Below the pieces are notes generated by a model. It was not told where the DNA came from and made no database searches. It saw nothing but the letters and a program-made list of their open reading frames with translations. A stretch of DNA of 18,395 nt from contig NZ_JAIWNS010000038.1 in assembly GCF_020216685.1 (NCBI RefSeq), positions 1 to 18,395 of the forward strand, written 5' to 3'. The position numbers and the translations under genes are program-made. Below are positions 1 to 8,141 of this stretch, piece by piece. The DNA comes from Methanospirillum hungatei (GTDB lineage Archaea; Halobacteriota; Methanomicrobia; Methanomicrobiales; Methanospirillaceae). Position 1 is the stretch's first letter, and the number at the start of each line of letters is the position of its first letter.

Positions 1-1506
1 CAGTTCAAAATATGCATCGCGGTATCGATCCTGCTCAAGAAGCGTCCGGACATACATATTCACTGCAGGCCGGGAATCAGGATAATTCGTGAGAACATCC
101 CGTGTGATTCCCTCGGCATCGTGCAGGCAACCGACCGACCTGAATGCAATGGCACGGATAAGACAGAAATCCGGCTCTTTTGAATCTGCAAACCGTTCGG
201 ATATGAGAACGGCATCTGTCCCCCGGTTTGCCAGAATGTAACAGAAACAGAGAAAAGCCTGATACTCCGGAGCTCCGCTTGCATGAGCAAGAACCTCAAA
301 GGGAGGTATCGCGGCATCCATGCCATCGGTCATGAATAATTCAAGGGCCAAAGACTCAGGCGTCTCTTCTGACGGGGGCTTGAAATAACCGGCAGACTTC
401 ATGTGAAGCAGGGAGAACATCATATTCGTCCGGTCCCTCACTGCTGCGGTTATCAGATCCCTGATGGCCTCCCTGATCCTGCCTGATGAATACCGGGCTG
501 ATGCTTTCAGATAGATTACTTTCCATGCATCGTTTTCCTTCTCACCTGTCTCTGCCAGTCTGATCAGATCGTCATACCGGCCGGTGAAATACAGCGATGA
601 AAGGTAGGGGATGAAGAGATCTGCGTCATCCGGAGATGATTTTAATGCAGATTCGAGAAAACCTGTGGCTTCTTCATATCTGCCTGATTTCAGGAGCTCT
701 TCAGCCCTGAATACGGGAGCGGCCTCGGGATGAACAGGTCCATAAAAGCCATAGATATCCTGCCTGATCTCAAAAGCCTCATCATCTCTTCCACATTCGG
801 TCAGGAGATGAGCAAGATCAACTTTTGACTGCATATCCTGGGGCTGGTCCTCACATGAAGCCCGAAGAAAGGTCTCTGCAGCACTGATGTCCCCTGATCT
901 CCATGCTACTATCCCTTTTACATAGGGAACCAGGGGCTTTTTATCTCCCTCCTCTTCAACGGCTGCCATGATCTCTGCGGCTGCAGATACCTCCCCTTTA
1001 TGAATGAGAGCGAGAGCTTTGAGTGCATGGATTATCGCCATAAATCCGGTGGCATCCGGGGTGTCACCCAGCTGGGATTGTATCCCGTCACAATATTCAA
1101 TGGCCAGATCCGGGTTTCCGGTGAAGATATGGCAGATACTGATGAGGAGTTTTCGAATGCCGGCAAGACCGTTGGACATGAATTCATACTGCTGAAAAAC
1201 CGAGAGAGCACTATGATAATACCCCTGGAGCATGAGATTTCTGCCCAGTTCATCCCTGAACTTCTCTTCAAAGGGATTCTCCCGGTAGATCTGATATAAT
1301 TGCCGTAACGCCTCATCATGACGTTTCAGGTACGAAAGAACGATGGATCTCAGGAAGAGGAGATAGAGATTACCCTTCCAGACAGACAACCCTACGTCAA
1401 CCTGAGTAAGGGCCTGGTCATATGCCTCTGCATCAAGAAGAGCCGTAACCCGGGTGATCAGAAAATCAAACCAACTGCGTCCTTCCTGTTCAGGTATATC
1501 TTCCAT
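1..1506 (-). CDS. TPR-repeat protein, partial (C-terminus beyond left edge)
   Basis: An open reading frame on the minus strand runs without a stop from an ATG at 1506 to the first base of the window (502 codons), so the C-terminus is missing. The start is supported by a strong Shine-Dalgarno sequence, GGAGG at 1518-1514, 7 nt before the ATG (MEDIPEQEGRSWFDF), and by a TATA/BRE box further upstream. The protein is built of degenerate helical-pair repeats of TPR type. For example, AGLAxxxG-like patterns appear around YLKRHDEALRQLYQIYRENP near residues 70-90, and SPDDADLFIPYLSSLYFTGRY falls around residue 270. There is no signal peptide or membrane segment, so it is probably a cytoplasmic scaffold for protein-protein contacts. 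It lies downstream of the giant helicase gene on the same strand but is 263 nt away with its own promoter, so it is probably a separate unit. The partner and precise role are unknown. The TPR call is from the repeat pattern alone. Confidence 0.85.
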   Translation of the reverse strand, partial: MEDIPEQEGRSWFDFLITRVTALLDAEAYDQALTQVDVGLSVWKGNLYLLFLRSIVLSYLKRHDEALRQLYQIYRENPFEEKFRDELGRNLMLQGYYHSALSVFQQYEFMSNGLAGIRKLLISICHIFTGNPDLAIEYCDGIQSQLGDTPDATGFMAIIHALKALALIHKGEVSAAAEIMAAVEEEGDKKPLVPYVKGIVAWRSGDISAAETFLRASCEDQPQDMQSKVDLAHLLTECGRDDEAFEIRQDIYGFYGPVHPEAAPVFRAEELLKSGRYEEATGFLESALKSSPDDADLFIPYLSSLYFTGRYDDLIRLAETGEKENDAWKVIYLKASARYSSGRIREAIRDLITAAVRDRTNMMFSLLHMKSAGYFKPPSEETPESLALELFMTDGMDAAIPPFEVLAHASGAPEYQAFLCFCYILANRGTDAVLISERFADSKEPDFCLIRAIAFRSVGCLHDAEGITRDVLTNYPDSRPAVNMYVRTLLEQDRYRDAYFEL

Positions 1507-1543
1507 CTTCCTTCCTCCGTGTATTATTCTTCGACGTTAAAAA

Positions 1544-1559
1544 TTATATATATTCGCTT
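1544..1559 (-). promoter_or_regulatory. Archaeal TATA box and BRE for the TPR gene
   Basis: On the minus strand this reads AAGCGAATATATATAA: a purine-rich BRE-like stretch directly before a TATA box. Counting about 25 nt downstream puts the transcript start near 1522, which gives a leader of roughly 15-17 nt containing the GGAGG ribosome site. The geometry is textbook for a euryarchaeal promoter. The transcript start itself is inferred. Confidence 0.65.
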
Positions 1560-1700
1560 ACAAAATTATGCAAAACTATACATAATTATACACATGCCCA
1601 TGATTTCGATCTCATCGCCCGGATAAACCAGGGGAGATCGTCAGACAACCGGGTCAGGGTATGGATCTCTTCTTACAATGCTTCAGGGAGATATAGAGAT

Positions 1701-1731
1701 TTCCTATAAAATTTGAAAGAATTTATAGGAA
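1701..1731. repeat. 10-bp perfect inverted repeat after the helicase gene
   Basis: The arms TTCCTATAAA (1701-1710) and TTTATAGGAA (1722-1731) are exact reverse complements separated by 11 nt. The element starts 38 nt beyond the stop codon of the giant helicase gene. It could form an AT-rich hairpin at that transcript's end, or act as a protein-binding dyad. Each arm also contains TATAAA, so a bidirectional promoter cannot be excluded. No gene that would use it on the plus strand was found. Confidence 0.5.
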
Positions 1732-1769
1732 TATGCAGGGGTTGAAAAGGGAGGGTGTTTGCACTCTGA

Positions 1770-4700
1770 TCAGTCAGGGGGAACATACACCAGTTCATCT
1801 CCCTGACACCGAACTTCGCCGCGATCCATAAGAAGGGCAATCCCCTGTTCTATCCTGGTCTCAAGAGCAGGGTTCATCCGTTTTATTCCAAACAGGGATC
1901 CGATTGTGCGGGTTAAAGTACTGATGCTCATCGATCCCGTCTGTTTCATCAGATGGATGATCGCGTTGGAATACTCATACATTGAGATCTCATCCGCTTT
2001 TCTCTGCCAGGGATCTCCTGCCGGGTGGGAGCGGAAGGTCACATATTCCAAAAAAGCCTGATGATCGGACCAGAAAAAGATCTGGTGTCCTTCTGTCTCC
2101 CGGTGGAAGGGAAGCGATAGGAGCAGAGATTCTATTTTCTTCTTTACGGGTGCGGTTTTCCGGGTGATCTGCCAGTGGGGGAGAAGACGTGCAATACAGA
2201 TGTCACGGGGGACAGGACCTTCTACTGCCACTATCTCCTGTAAAACCCGGATGATATCTTCGTCACAGGTTCCGCTCAGCAGATCATCCTTTGTTCCCAG
2301 GACCTCATATCCCACATACGCAACATACCAGATCTCTGGGAATTTCAACGGGGGAGGGATGGGGTGTGGAAGGGGCGATCGTGCGAACGATTTTGCTTCG
2401 GATGTTGGATATCCCCAATCGACGGAGATCCCATGCTCATCATCATCCTGTTGGATCTCATCCTCTCCCTGAAGGTCATCCTCACATTTCTCCTCCGGTT
2501 CCTCGCCCTCATCCGGACAGTAGAGCATCGTCTCCGGTGCATACTCACTCCTGATCTCTTCGATGATCTGGATGATGCGATGCAGCTCAACCTCCTGCTC
2601 ATCCCACCAGTCGGTGGACCATATCCGGTGAATGTTCCAGCCAAGGGTATGCAGGACAAAAAAGGTGAGAACGTCACGGTCACGGGCTGATTTTGCCTCC
2701 TGGTACCGGGGTCCGTCACATACAATACCAAGAATATACCGTCCAGGCAGGTCAGGGTCCAATACTGCAACATCGATCCGGTATCCACCGCAACCGACAT
2801 GCGTATGGACTTCATACCCCTGATCTGTGAGGGATTGTGCAACTTCTGACAAAATGGGCAGGGGATCCGTCTCCATCTCCCTGATACATGTCTCTGCAAT
2901 CGCTTTCGGCCCTTTTTCAGCGAATTCGAGGAATGATTTCAGAAGCACGACACCCATCCGTCTGGTCCGGGACAGGTCAATGTGCTCCGGAGTCATCGAG
3001 GAGAATACCTTAATCTCTTTCCGAGCCCTGGTAATTGCCACATTCAGCCGCCGTTCTCCCCCGTCACGGTTCAGCGGCCCGAAATTAAGGGAAACCCTGC
3101 CCGATTTGTCAGGACCATATCCGACAGAGAAGAGAATGACATCCCGTTCATCGCCCTGAACATTCTCAAGGTTTTTGATAAAGACCGAATCAGGACGATC
3201 ATCGCTGAAGTATGGTTCTATATGAGGTCTTATCCGCCGCTCCTTCTCCAGAAGCGTCCGAATGAGATCCTGCTGCCGTTCGTTAAACGTGATCACCCCG
3301 ATCGAGTCTGATGACGTGGCAGGATCGCAAAGCCGCCGTACTATCTCGCTGACCACCGCTTCAGCCTCTGCCCGGTTTGTCCGGGTATTTCCTGAGTCAA
3401 AGATCCCATCAATGTGGACAAGGGAGATGGCAGGGCTGGTATGAGGCGATGGAAATGTCATGAGACGGTTTCGGTAAAAGTGGTAGTTACTAAAGGCGAT
3501 AAGACTCTCATGCCTGCTCCGGTAATGCCATGAGAGGTACAACTGCGGGATATCTGATGCAATGCACTCATCCAGAATACTCTCGAGATCCAGAGCAGAT
3601 GTCCTGAAATCATCTCCATCACTCTCATTCATCCGCTGAAAGAGGCTGGTCGGAGGGAGCTGTTTTGGATCGCCAACAATAATGGCAGAATTTCCCCGTG
3701 CAATCACCCCAATCGCATCAGATACCGGGATCTGCGATGCCTCGTCAAAGATGACCAGGTCAAACCGGTGGACATCAGGGTCAAGGTACTGGGCAACCGA
3801 GATAGGACTCATCAGCATACAGGGCTTTAATCGCGGGAGTATTGTGGGAATACTCTTAAAGAGACTCCTGACCGGCATGTGACGCCGCTGCAGGTGAATC
3901 TGATGACGCAAAACCCCAAGTTCCTCCTTCTCTGCCCCTTCACCCCGTGGGATCCGTGCAGATAGTCTGGCCTCTATCTCCTTTCTGGTCAGGTAGGTGA
4001 ATGTCTCATCAATCTCCCTGAATTTTTCGATGGAATCCTCAAACTTCGGGCGGTAAAATTCCTTCAGCACCGGGTCCTGTTCACGAATTCCGTCTACCCA
4101 GTTCTGGTAATAACTCCGGAGCAGCAGATCCTCAATCTGGGAATGGGCAAGTGTTGCATCCTCATACCGCCTGATAACCGGTGAATACCCCTTCTCCTCC
4201 GCTATCTGCCTGATCCGGTTCCACTGACACCAGCTCTTCAGCTCTGACGTCTCCTTCTCCCATCCCTGAACCGTTGCTGCCTGGGCGCTGAGAAGATCGG
4301 TCACTGTTTGCTGCGGCCAGAGTATCAGAGGGTCATACTGCAGCAGATCGGCAAGGGATGATCCGTCATGGTCATACTGGTGTAATGCATCCTCATATTC
4401 AGAGAACTGCTGCCGAATCAGCCTGGCATCTGACTCATTCATAAGCCGGAATGTCAGATCACTCCAATAGGTGACAAGCCGGACATACCCCTCCTCATCC
4501 TCCCTGATGCGGGATGCAGCAGCCGAAACTGCCTCTGCTGACAGGAACAGGTTCTCACAGGTATCAAAGTCCTGATCCTTCTCATTCCAGTGCCGGCCAA
4601 AGAACAGGGCAGCACGATCAGAGAAATTCCGGATGATATTATCCAGTTCCTGCATCCGGTGGATCTTCGGGATGTCAAGAGAGAATTCTTCAACCGGTGG

Positions 4701-7700
4701 AATGCCCATGAGACAATACGGCTGAATATCTGATTGTATCTCCCGGACCAGTGCTTTCCGCCGCAGAAACCAGGCTGATCTCATGCTCTCGATCTTTCCT
4801 GAAAGAGAGGTGCAGTCAATCTGGGAGATATCCGGATGGTACCGTTCTGCCAGATAATTCCATATCCTGTTCCGCTCCTTTCCATCCTGGATAAACCCGG
4901 CTATCTCTTCACGAATATGCGGGTCCCGAAGAGCAATAAGCAGATCAGGGGAGAGGGCACATCCAACCGTGCTGATTAGCCGGTATATCGGGATAATCTC
5001 GGTGAGAATTGACGGAGGAGATGCCGGATCAATTCCCAGAACATCACACAGAATTGGAAAGAGGGAGGAGAGTTTCTCAACAGAGGATCTGAACTGTCCT
5101 AGCCCCGTCTCCACTGCCGTCTTCCACCTGACACTCCACTCTGTGCAGTGTACCCCTGCCCAGACATTATCCCGTGGATGGACGATCTGCCCGGTAATGA
5201 TCCTTGTATTATGAATAAATGCCTTAATATCCTGTAGCGTTTCCCTGGTACAATCAGATGCATCCGGCCATGAAAGCGGTATATGCTCAACATTTCGAAG
5301 ACGAATAAGACGCTCGAGCCCCTGGTAGAAACTCTCCCCGGTGCTCCTGACTGAATGAAGGGCATGGACATAGGAGTTCAGCCCGGCCCGAAGGTCTGCC
5401 AGATACCCGGCATACAAAGACCAGTCATCAGGAGCAGGCAATTCATCCAGGGAAAGGACCTCTTCAAACTGGCGCAATACCTCCCGTTTATGGCTCTTGT
5501 TTGAGTGAAGTTCAAGGCAGAATGGTGCAAGACCGGACTCTTTCAGACGGCTGTGAACCACATCAAGGGCCACCCTCTTTTCAGACACAAATAATACTGT
5601 CTTCCCAAGAGCCAGGCAATGGGCGATGATATTGGTGATGGTCTGCGACTTGCCGGTCCCCGGTGGTCCATGGAGGACAAAAGTCTTCCCTTCCCCGGCA
5701 GCAATGACCGCAGCAAGCTGTGACGAATCAACACCAACCGGACAGAACGCATCTCTAGGCTGCACCGCTGAGTCAAGGGTTGCCGGCTTTCGGAATGATC
5801 CATCCTTCGGGAACGGAAAGAGGTGGGGGTCCACGAGGTTACTTACCAGGGCATTCTCCATGAAGGCTTCTGCATGGGTAGAGAGATCCCGCCACATGAG
5901 ATACTTGAGGAAGGTGAAGTGACCGATGACTGCCGTGTTCAGGACCTCATATCTGGGCAGATTCTTCACACTCTTCCTGAACTGGTGCAGAACTGCAGCA
6001 ACATCAACCCCATGCTCATCCATCGGAAGTGGGTCGATGGAGGGTATCTCAATCTGGAAATCCTGGTACAGTCGCTCCAACAGGGTAGTGTTGACCCGGG
6101 GTTCATCATCCCCCATACGGATCGAGAACCCGGCAGTCACATCTTTTCGGGTAATTTCAAGGGGTATGAGCAGGATGGGTGCATGAAGGGGGGGGTCGGA
6201 GCTCTCTGTCTCATACCAGATCAGGGTCCCGAGTGCAAGGTAGAGGGTTTCTGCTCCGCTCTCTTCCAAAGACTTCTTCGCCTGGGTATAGAGATTGTAC
6301 AGTCTCTTGCTCAGTTCCTTCTCCGATATCTGACAGTATAACCGGTTTCTGTCCAGCTCCTCGATGAAATACCCGAACAGGGGATCATGCGGGAGCAGGG
6401 AGGAGGAATTGAGGACCCCTCCGGTATGATCAAAGTGATGAACATGAAACGCCCTCCCTTCTGATACCGCATCCTTCAGCCGCGTGAGATCCGGAGTCAG
6501 AAGCGTGAGATGAGACACGGAATTATGCATATTCAGCAGGTGGTTTCGGAGTGTGAGATCAAGGAGATTATGCATCCACCGTTCGAGCCGGGGGTAGCAG
6601 GATCGTTTCTTCTCAGACGGAAGGAAAGGCAGAGGCGGATGAATCTCCTTAGGAGGAGCAGGGATAAAGCCGCCAGATCTCTTCCCCTCAGGGAGGATAT
6701 CCGGCTCTCTTCTCCGGTCCTGATCATCCGGTATCGGGGTTTCATCGGAAACTGCGAGGTCTTCTGCCCACACCGGAAGAGGAATGATGTTATATCTCCC
6801 ATTTCGTGAGGTTTTGACATCAATAGCACAGAAAAAACCCTGACTCTCAGAGAGGTTACCGGCTCCACTGGTCACAGACATCTCAAAAGGAACCGGGGTA
6901 TCAGACGTCGCCGTCACCACGTCAAGAACGAAAATTTCACCAAGTTCCACCCTCTTTCTGATGGGAAGAGAGGCTTCAATGACCACATCGCTGAAGGTGT
7001 CAGGAATCAGCCAGCATCCGGCAAAGGCATGGCCCTCGGTGATACATATGAGGGGATGAAGACCGATTCGCTCAAGACATCCGGCATACAGAAGGGAGAG
7101 ATCAAGGCAGTTCCCCATCCGGTCCCCGATTATCGTATCTGCAAGCCTGACCTTCTGTCCTTCCTGTTCAAATCCGGCTTCAGGTGTCGCATACTTGATA
7201 TGCAGATCCTGCAGTGCAGCATAGACCGCCGCCGCCATCTTCCTGACCCGGTTGCTGTCACGAGTCTGATACCCGGTCAGTGAAGAGTCCTTCGTCCACG
7301 TATACAGGATATCCTGTGCCTTTTGCACGATTGTAGTAATTTCAGGACTGTTCGGGATGATAAACGCAGATATGAGTTCAGGAACTGACCGAAGACCACT
7401 CCATTGATCATAGGCAAGAATCCTCACCGGGTATGACTGAATGAGAAGCGATCTTCCCTTATGCGAGATCTCAACCGTGAATGAACCATGAACCGGAGAG
7501 ACGACCTCTCTGAAAAACGCATGACGAAGGATGAGGGGAATCGTATAAATGGTGAAGGTCTCCCCAGGTGAGATCTTTGAAATGATGATCTCATACGGAT
7601 CAGAAAAAGAGGGATCTGAGGTGATGCCAAGACGTAAGGAATTCCAGGGAGTATCTGTCAGGTTCCCGACCTTTATCCGCTTGATGACAGGAATCCGGTT

Positions 7701-7811
7701 CTGCTGGACCGCATAGCTGATCGCCGAATCATACTCAACGATGAGAGAGAGGGGAGATGACCTGTCAGGTATACTCTGCTGATCTGGCGGAAATTCCTCA
7801 GTATTCACCAT
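1770..7811 (-). CDS. Giant DUF4011 / SF1 helicase / Vsr-like nuclease / DUF3320 protein (Hhe-type defence candidate)
   Basis: About 2013 residues, with no frameshift. Domains in order: a beta-sandwich-like N-terminus (about 22-140); a transglutaminase-like region (about 140-345) with Cys ~235 in GNCLDLS and His ~261 in GHAFAGCW; DUF4011 starting at RLERWMHNLLDLTLRNHLLN (~409); and an SF1 helicase. The helicase has Walker A GPPGTGKS (~715), a roughly 600-residue helical insertion, DEAS (~1355), GDPKQLPP (~1379), WHYRSRHESL (~1427), VQGDERDVI (~1550) and NVAITRAR (~1589). Next come a Vsr/MTES_1575-like nuclease (~1645-1755), an acidic linker (~1763-1792), DUF3320 (VEGPVPRD, ~1862) and a winged-helix-like C-terminus. 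All helicase motifs look intact, so ATP-driven DNA or RNA translocation is expected. From memory, this architecture is the single-gene anti-phage system named Hhe. ATG 7811 is the first in-frame start after a stop; GGTGAT directly abuts it, so the GTG second codon is an alternative start. It is divergent from a CARF regulator. Two nuclease residues look changed (see findings). Confidence 0.92.
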   Translation of the reverse strand: MVNTEEFPPDQQSIPDRSSPLSLIVEYDSAISYAVQQNRIPVIKRIKVGNLTDTPWNSLRLGITSDPSFSDPYEIIISKISPGETFTIYTIPLILRHAFFREVVSPVHGSFTVEISHKGRSLLIQSYPVRILAYDQWSGLRSVPELISAFIIPNSPEITTIVQKAQDILYTWTKDSSLTGYQTRDSNRVRKMAAAVYAALQDLHIKYATPEAGFEQEGQKVRLADTIIGDRMGNCLDLSLLYAGCLERIGLHPLICITEGHAFAGCWLIPDTFSDVVIEASLPIRKRVELGEIFVLDVVTATSDTPVPFEMSVTSGAGNLSESQGFFCAIDVKTSRNGRYNIIPLPVWAEDLAVSDETPIPDDQDRRREPDILPEGKRSGGFIPAPPKEIHPPLPFLPSEKKRSCYPRLERWMHNLLDLTLRNHLLNMHNSVSHLTLLTPDLTRLKDAVSEGRAFHVHHFDHTGGVLNSSSLLPHDPLFGYFIEELDRNRLYCQISEKELSKRLYNLYTQAKKSLEESGAETLYLALGTLIWYETESSDPPLHAPILLIPLEITRKDVTAGFSIRMGDDEPRVNTTLLERLYQDFQIEIPSIDPLPMDEHGVDVAAVLHQFRKSVKNLPRYEVLNTAVIGHFTFLKYLMWRDLSTHAEAFMENALVSNLVDPHLFPFPKDGSFRKPATLDSAVQPRDAFCPVGVDSSQLAAVIAAGEGKTFVLHGPPGTGKSQTITNIIAHCLALGKTVLFVSEKRVALDVVHSRLKESGLAPFCLELHSNKSHKREVLRQFEEVLSLDELPAPDDWSLYAGYLADLRAGLNSYVHALHSVRSTGESFYQGLERLIRLRNVEHIPLSWPDASDCTRETLQDIKAFIHNTRIITGQIVHPRDNVWAGVHCTEWSVRWKTAVETGLGQFRSSVEKLSSLFPILCDVLGIDPASPPSILTEIIPIYRLISTVGCALSPDLLIALRDPHIREEIAGFIQDGKERNRIWNYLAERYHPDISQIDCTSLSGKIESMRSAWFLRRKALVREIQSDIQPYCLMGIPPVEEFSLDIPKIHRMQELDNIIRNFSDRAALFFGRHWNEKDQDFDTCENLFLSAEAVSAAASRIREDEEGYVRLVTYWSDLTFRLMNESDARLIRQQFSEYEDALHQYDHDGSSLADLLQYDPLILWPQQTVTDLLSAQAATVQGWEKETSELKSWCQWNRIRQIAEEKGYSPVIRRYEDATLAHSQIEDLLLRSYYQNWVDGIREQDPVLKEFYRPKFEDSIEKFREIDETFTYLTRKEIEARLSARIPRGEGAEKEELGVLRHQIHLQRRHMPVRSLFKSIPTILPRLKPCMLMSPISVAQYLDPDVHRFDLVIFDEASQIPVSDAIGVIARGNSAIIVGDPKQLPPTSLFQRMNESDGDDFRTSALDLESILDECIASDIPQLYLSWHYRSRHESLIAFSNYHFYRNRLMTFPSPHTSPAISLVHIDGIFDSGNTRTNRAEAEAVVSEIVRRLCDPATSSDSIGVITFNERQQDLIRTLLEKERRIRPHIEPYFSDDRPDSVFIKNLENVQGDERDVILFSVGYGPDKSGRVSLNFGPLNRDGGERRLNVAITRARKEIKVFSSMTPEHIDLSRTRRMGVVLLKSFLEFAEKGPKAIAETCIREMETDPLPILSEVAQSLTDQGYEVHTHVGCGGYRIDVAVLDPDLPGRYILGIVCDGPRYQEAKSARDRDVLTFFVLHTLGWNIHRIWSTDWWDEQEVELHRIIQIIEEIRSEYAPETMLYCPDEGEEPEEKCEDDLQGEDEIQQDDDEHGISVDWGYPTSEAKSFARSPLPHPIPPPLKFPEIWYVAYVGYEVLGTKDDLLSGTCDEDIIRVLQEIVAVEGPVPRDICIARLLPHWQITRKTAPVKKKIESLLLSLPFHRETEGHQIFFWSDHQAFLEYVTFRSHPAGDPWQRKADEISMYEYSNAIIHLMKQTGSMSISTLTRTIGSLFGIKRMNPALETRIEQGIALLMDRGEVRCQGDELVYVPPD

Positions 7812-7900
7812 ATCACCATTCTGGTCATACGAGAAGGATCATGTTCACATCGGCATCGCGGCTGTCGGTACCGGCTATATTGATCTGGTTTGTTGCGGGT

Positions 7901-7913
7901 GTTTATGCTTTCG
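7901..7913 (-). promoter_or_regulatory. Candidate promoter of the helicase-nuclease gene
   Basis: On the minus strand this reads CGAAAGCATAAAC: a CGAAA BRE-like element and a CATAAA TATA-like core. It would place a transcript start near 7878 and a leader of about 65 nt. A second possibility is CAATATAG at about 7882-7875, with a start near 7850. Neither matches the consensus well, so the choice is uncertain. Confidence 0.3.
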
Positions 7914-7928
7914 AAAAAACCGGATACC

Positions 7929-7946
7929 ATCAGAATGAATTCTGAT
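7929..7946. promoter_or_regulatory. 18-bp palindromic operator candidate
   Basis: ATCAGAAT (7929-7936) and ATTCTGAT (7939-7946) are exact reverse complements around a central GA. This is the size and symmetry expected for a dimeric helix-turn-helix protein. A partial echo, ATCAGGTAGAAT, follows at about 7948-7959. The site lies just upstream of the candidate helicase promoter. The best local candidate to bind it is the adjacent winged-helix CARF protein; this is inference. Confidence 0.5.
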
Positions 7947-8060
7947 ATCAGGTAGAATGTATTCCCCTGCACGGGGATTTGTGTGTCAGGTGGGAGAATG
8001 TGGTGAACAGGAGTTCATATGATGGATGGTAGGTTATGCAGGGGATAATAGTAGTATCCA

Positions 8061-8087
8061 TAAAGAGATATATGAATATACGCGTAT
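8061..8087 (+). promoter_or_regulatory. TATA region and 10-bp palindrome before the CARF regulator
   Basis: The stretch TAAAGAGATATATGA contains a TATA core, ATATAT, at 8068-8073. A transcript start about 25 nt downstream would fall near 8096. Between the TATA core and that start lies the perfect 10-bp palindrome ATACGCGTAT (8078-8087), which ends where the first phased repeat begins. A protein bound here would overlap the site of transcription initiation. Confidence 0.5.
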
Positions 8088-8122
8088 GAACATATTGAGC
8101 ATTATGAGCATTGTGAACATAT
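8087..8122 (+). repeat. Four exactly 9-bp-phased TGARCAT repeats (iteron-like operator)
   Basis: Four units start at 8087, 8096, 8105 and 8114: TGAACATAT, TGAGCATTA, TGAGCATTG and TGAACATAT. The spacing is exactly 9 bp, the outer units are identical and the inner two nearly identical. The array overlaps the predicted transcript start and leader, ending 20 nt before the start codon at 8142. Every unit begins with TGA, so the repeat does not encode part of the plus-strand gene. It looks like a cooperative protein-binding array, plausibly for autoregulation of the CARF regulator. Confidence 0.65.
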
Positions 8123-8141
8123 CTGATTCACGGGTGAATAC

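Larger units (their letters stand above)
7812..8141. other. Divergent intergenic region between helicase-nuclease and CARF regulator
   Basis: These 330 bp separate two divergent genes. From left to right they hold: a candidate minus-strand promoter; an 18-bp near-perfect palindrome (7929-7946); a small CCCC/GGGG hairpin (TCCCC 7963-7967 pairing with GGGGA 7973-7977, 5-nt loop); a plus-strand TATA box; a 10-bp palindrome; and four phased 9-bp direct repeats. The octamer GTGAACAT occurs once in each leader: on the minus strand at 7848-7841 and on the plus strand at 8113-8120. No convincing RNA gene was seen. A 34-codon ORF with one hydrophobic stretch (7841-7945, plus) is possible but weakly supported. 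Confidence 0.6.

Noticed and set aside
1000..1626. Plus-strand frames of about 100 residues near the left edge
   Set aside because: They overlap the continuous minus-strand TPR frame (1-1506), which has a strong Shine-Dalgarno and promoter.
5823..6341. 172-residue plus-strand frame inside the giant helicase gene
   Set aside because: It lies opposite an intact conserved coding region, has no family resemblance and no promoter; the domain motifs are all on the minus strand.
7961..7979. CCCC-TGCAC-GGGG hairpin as an RNA gene or terminator
   Set aside because: The stem is only about five pairs with a flanking mismatch and no T-run or gene end nearby; kept only as a note within the intergenic region.
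8087..8122. CRISPR-like reading of the short phased repeats
   Set aside because: Units are only 9 bp with no spacers, so this is an operator-like tandem array rather than a CRISPR.
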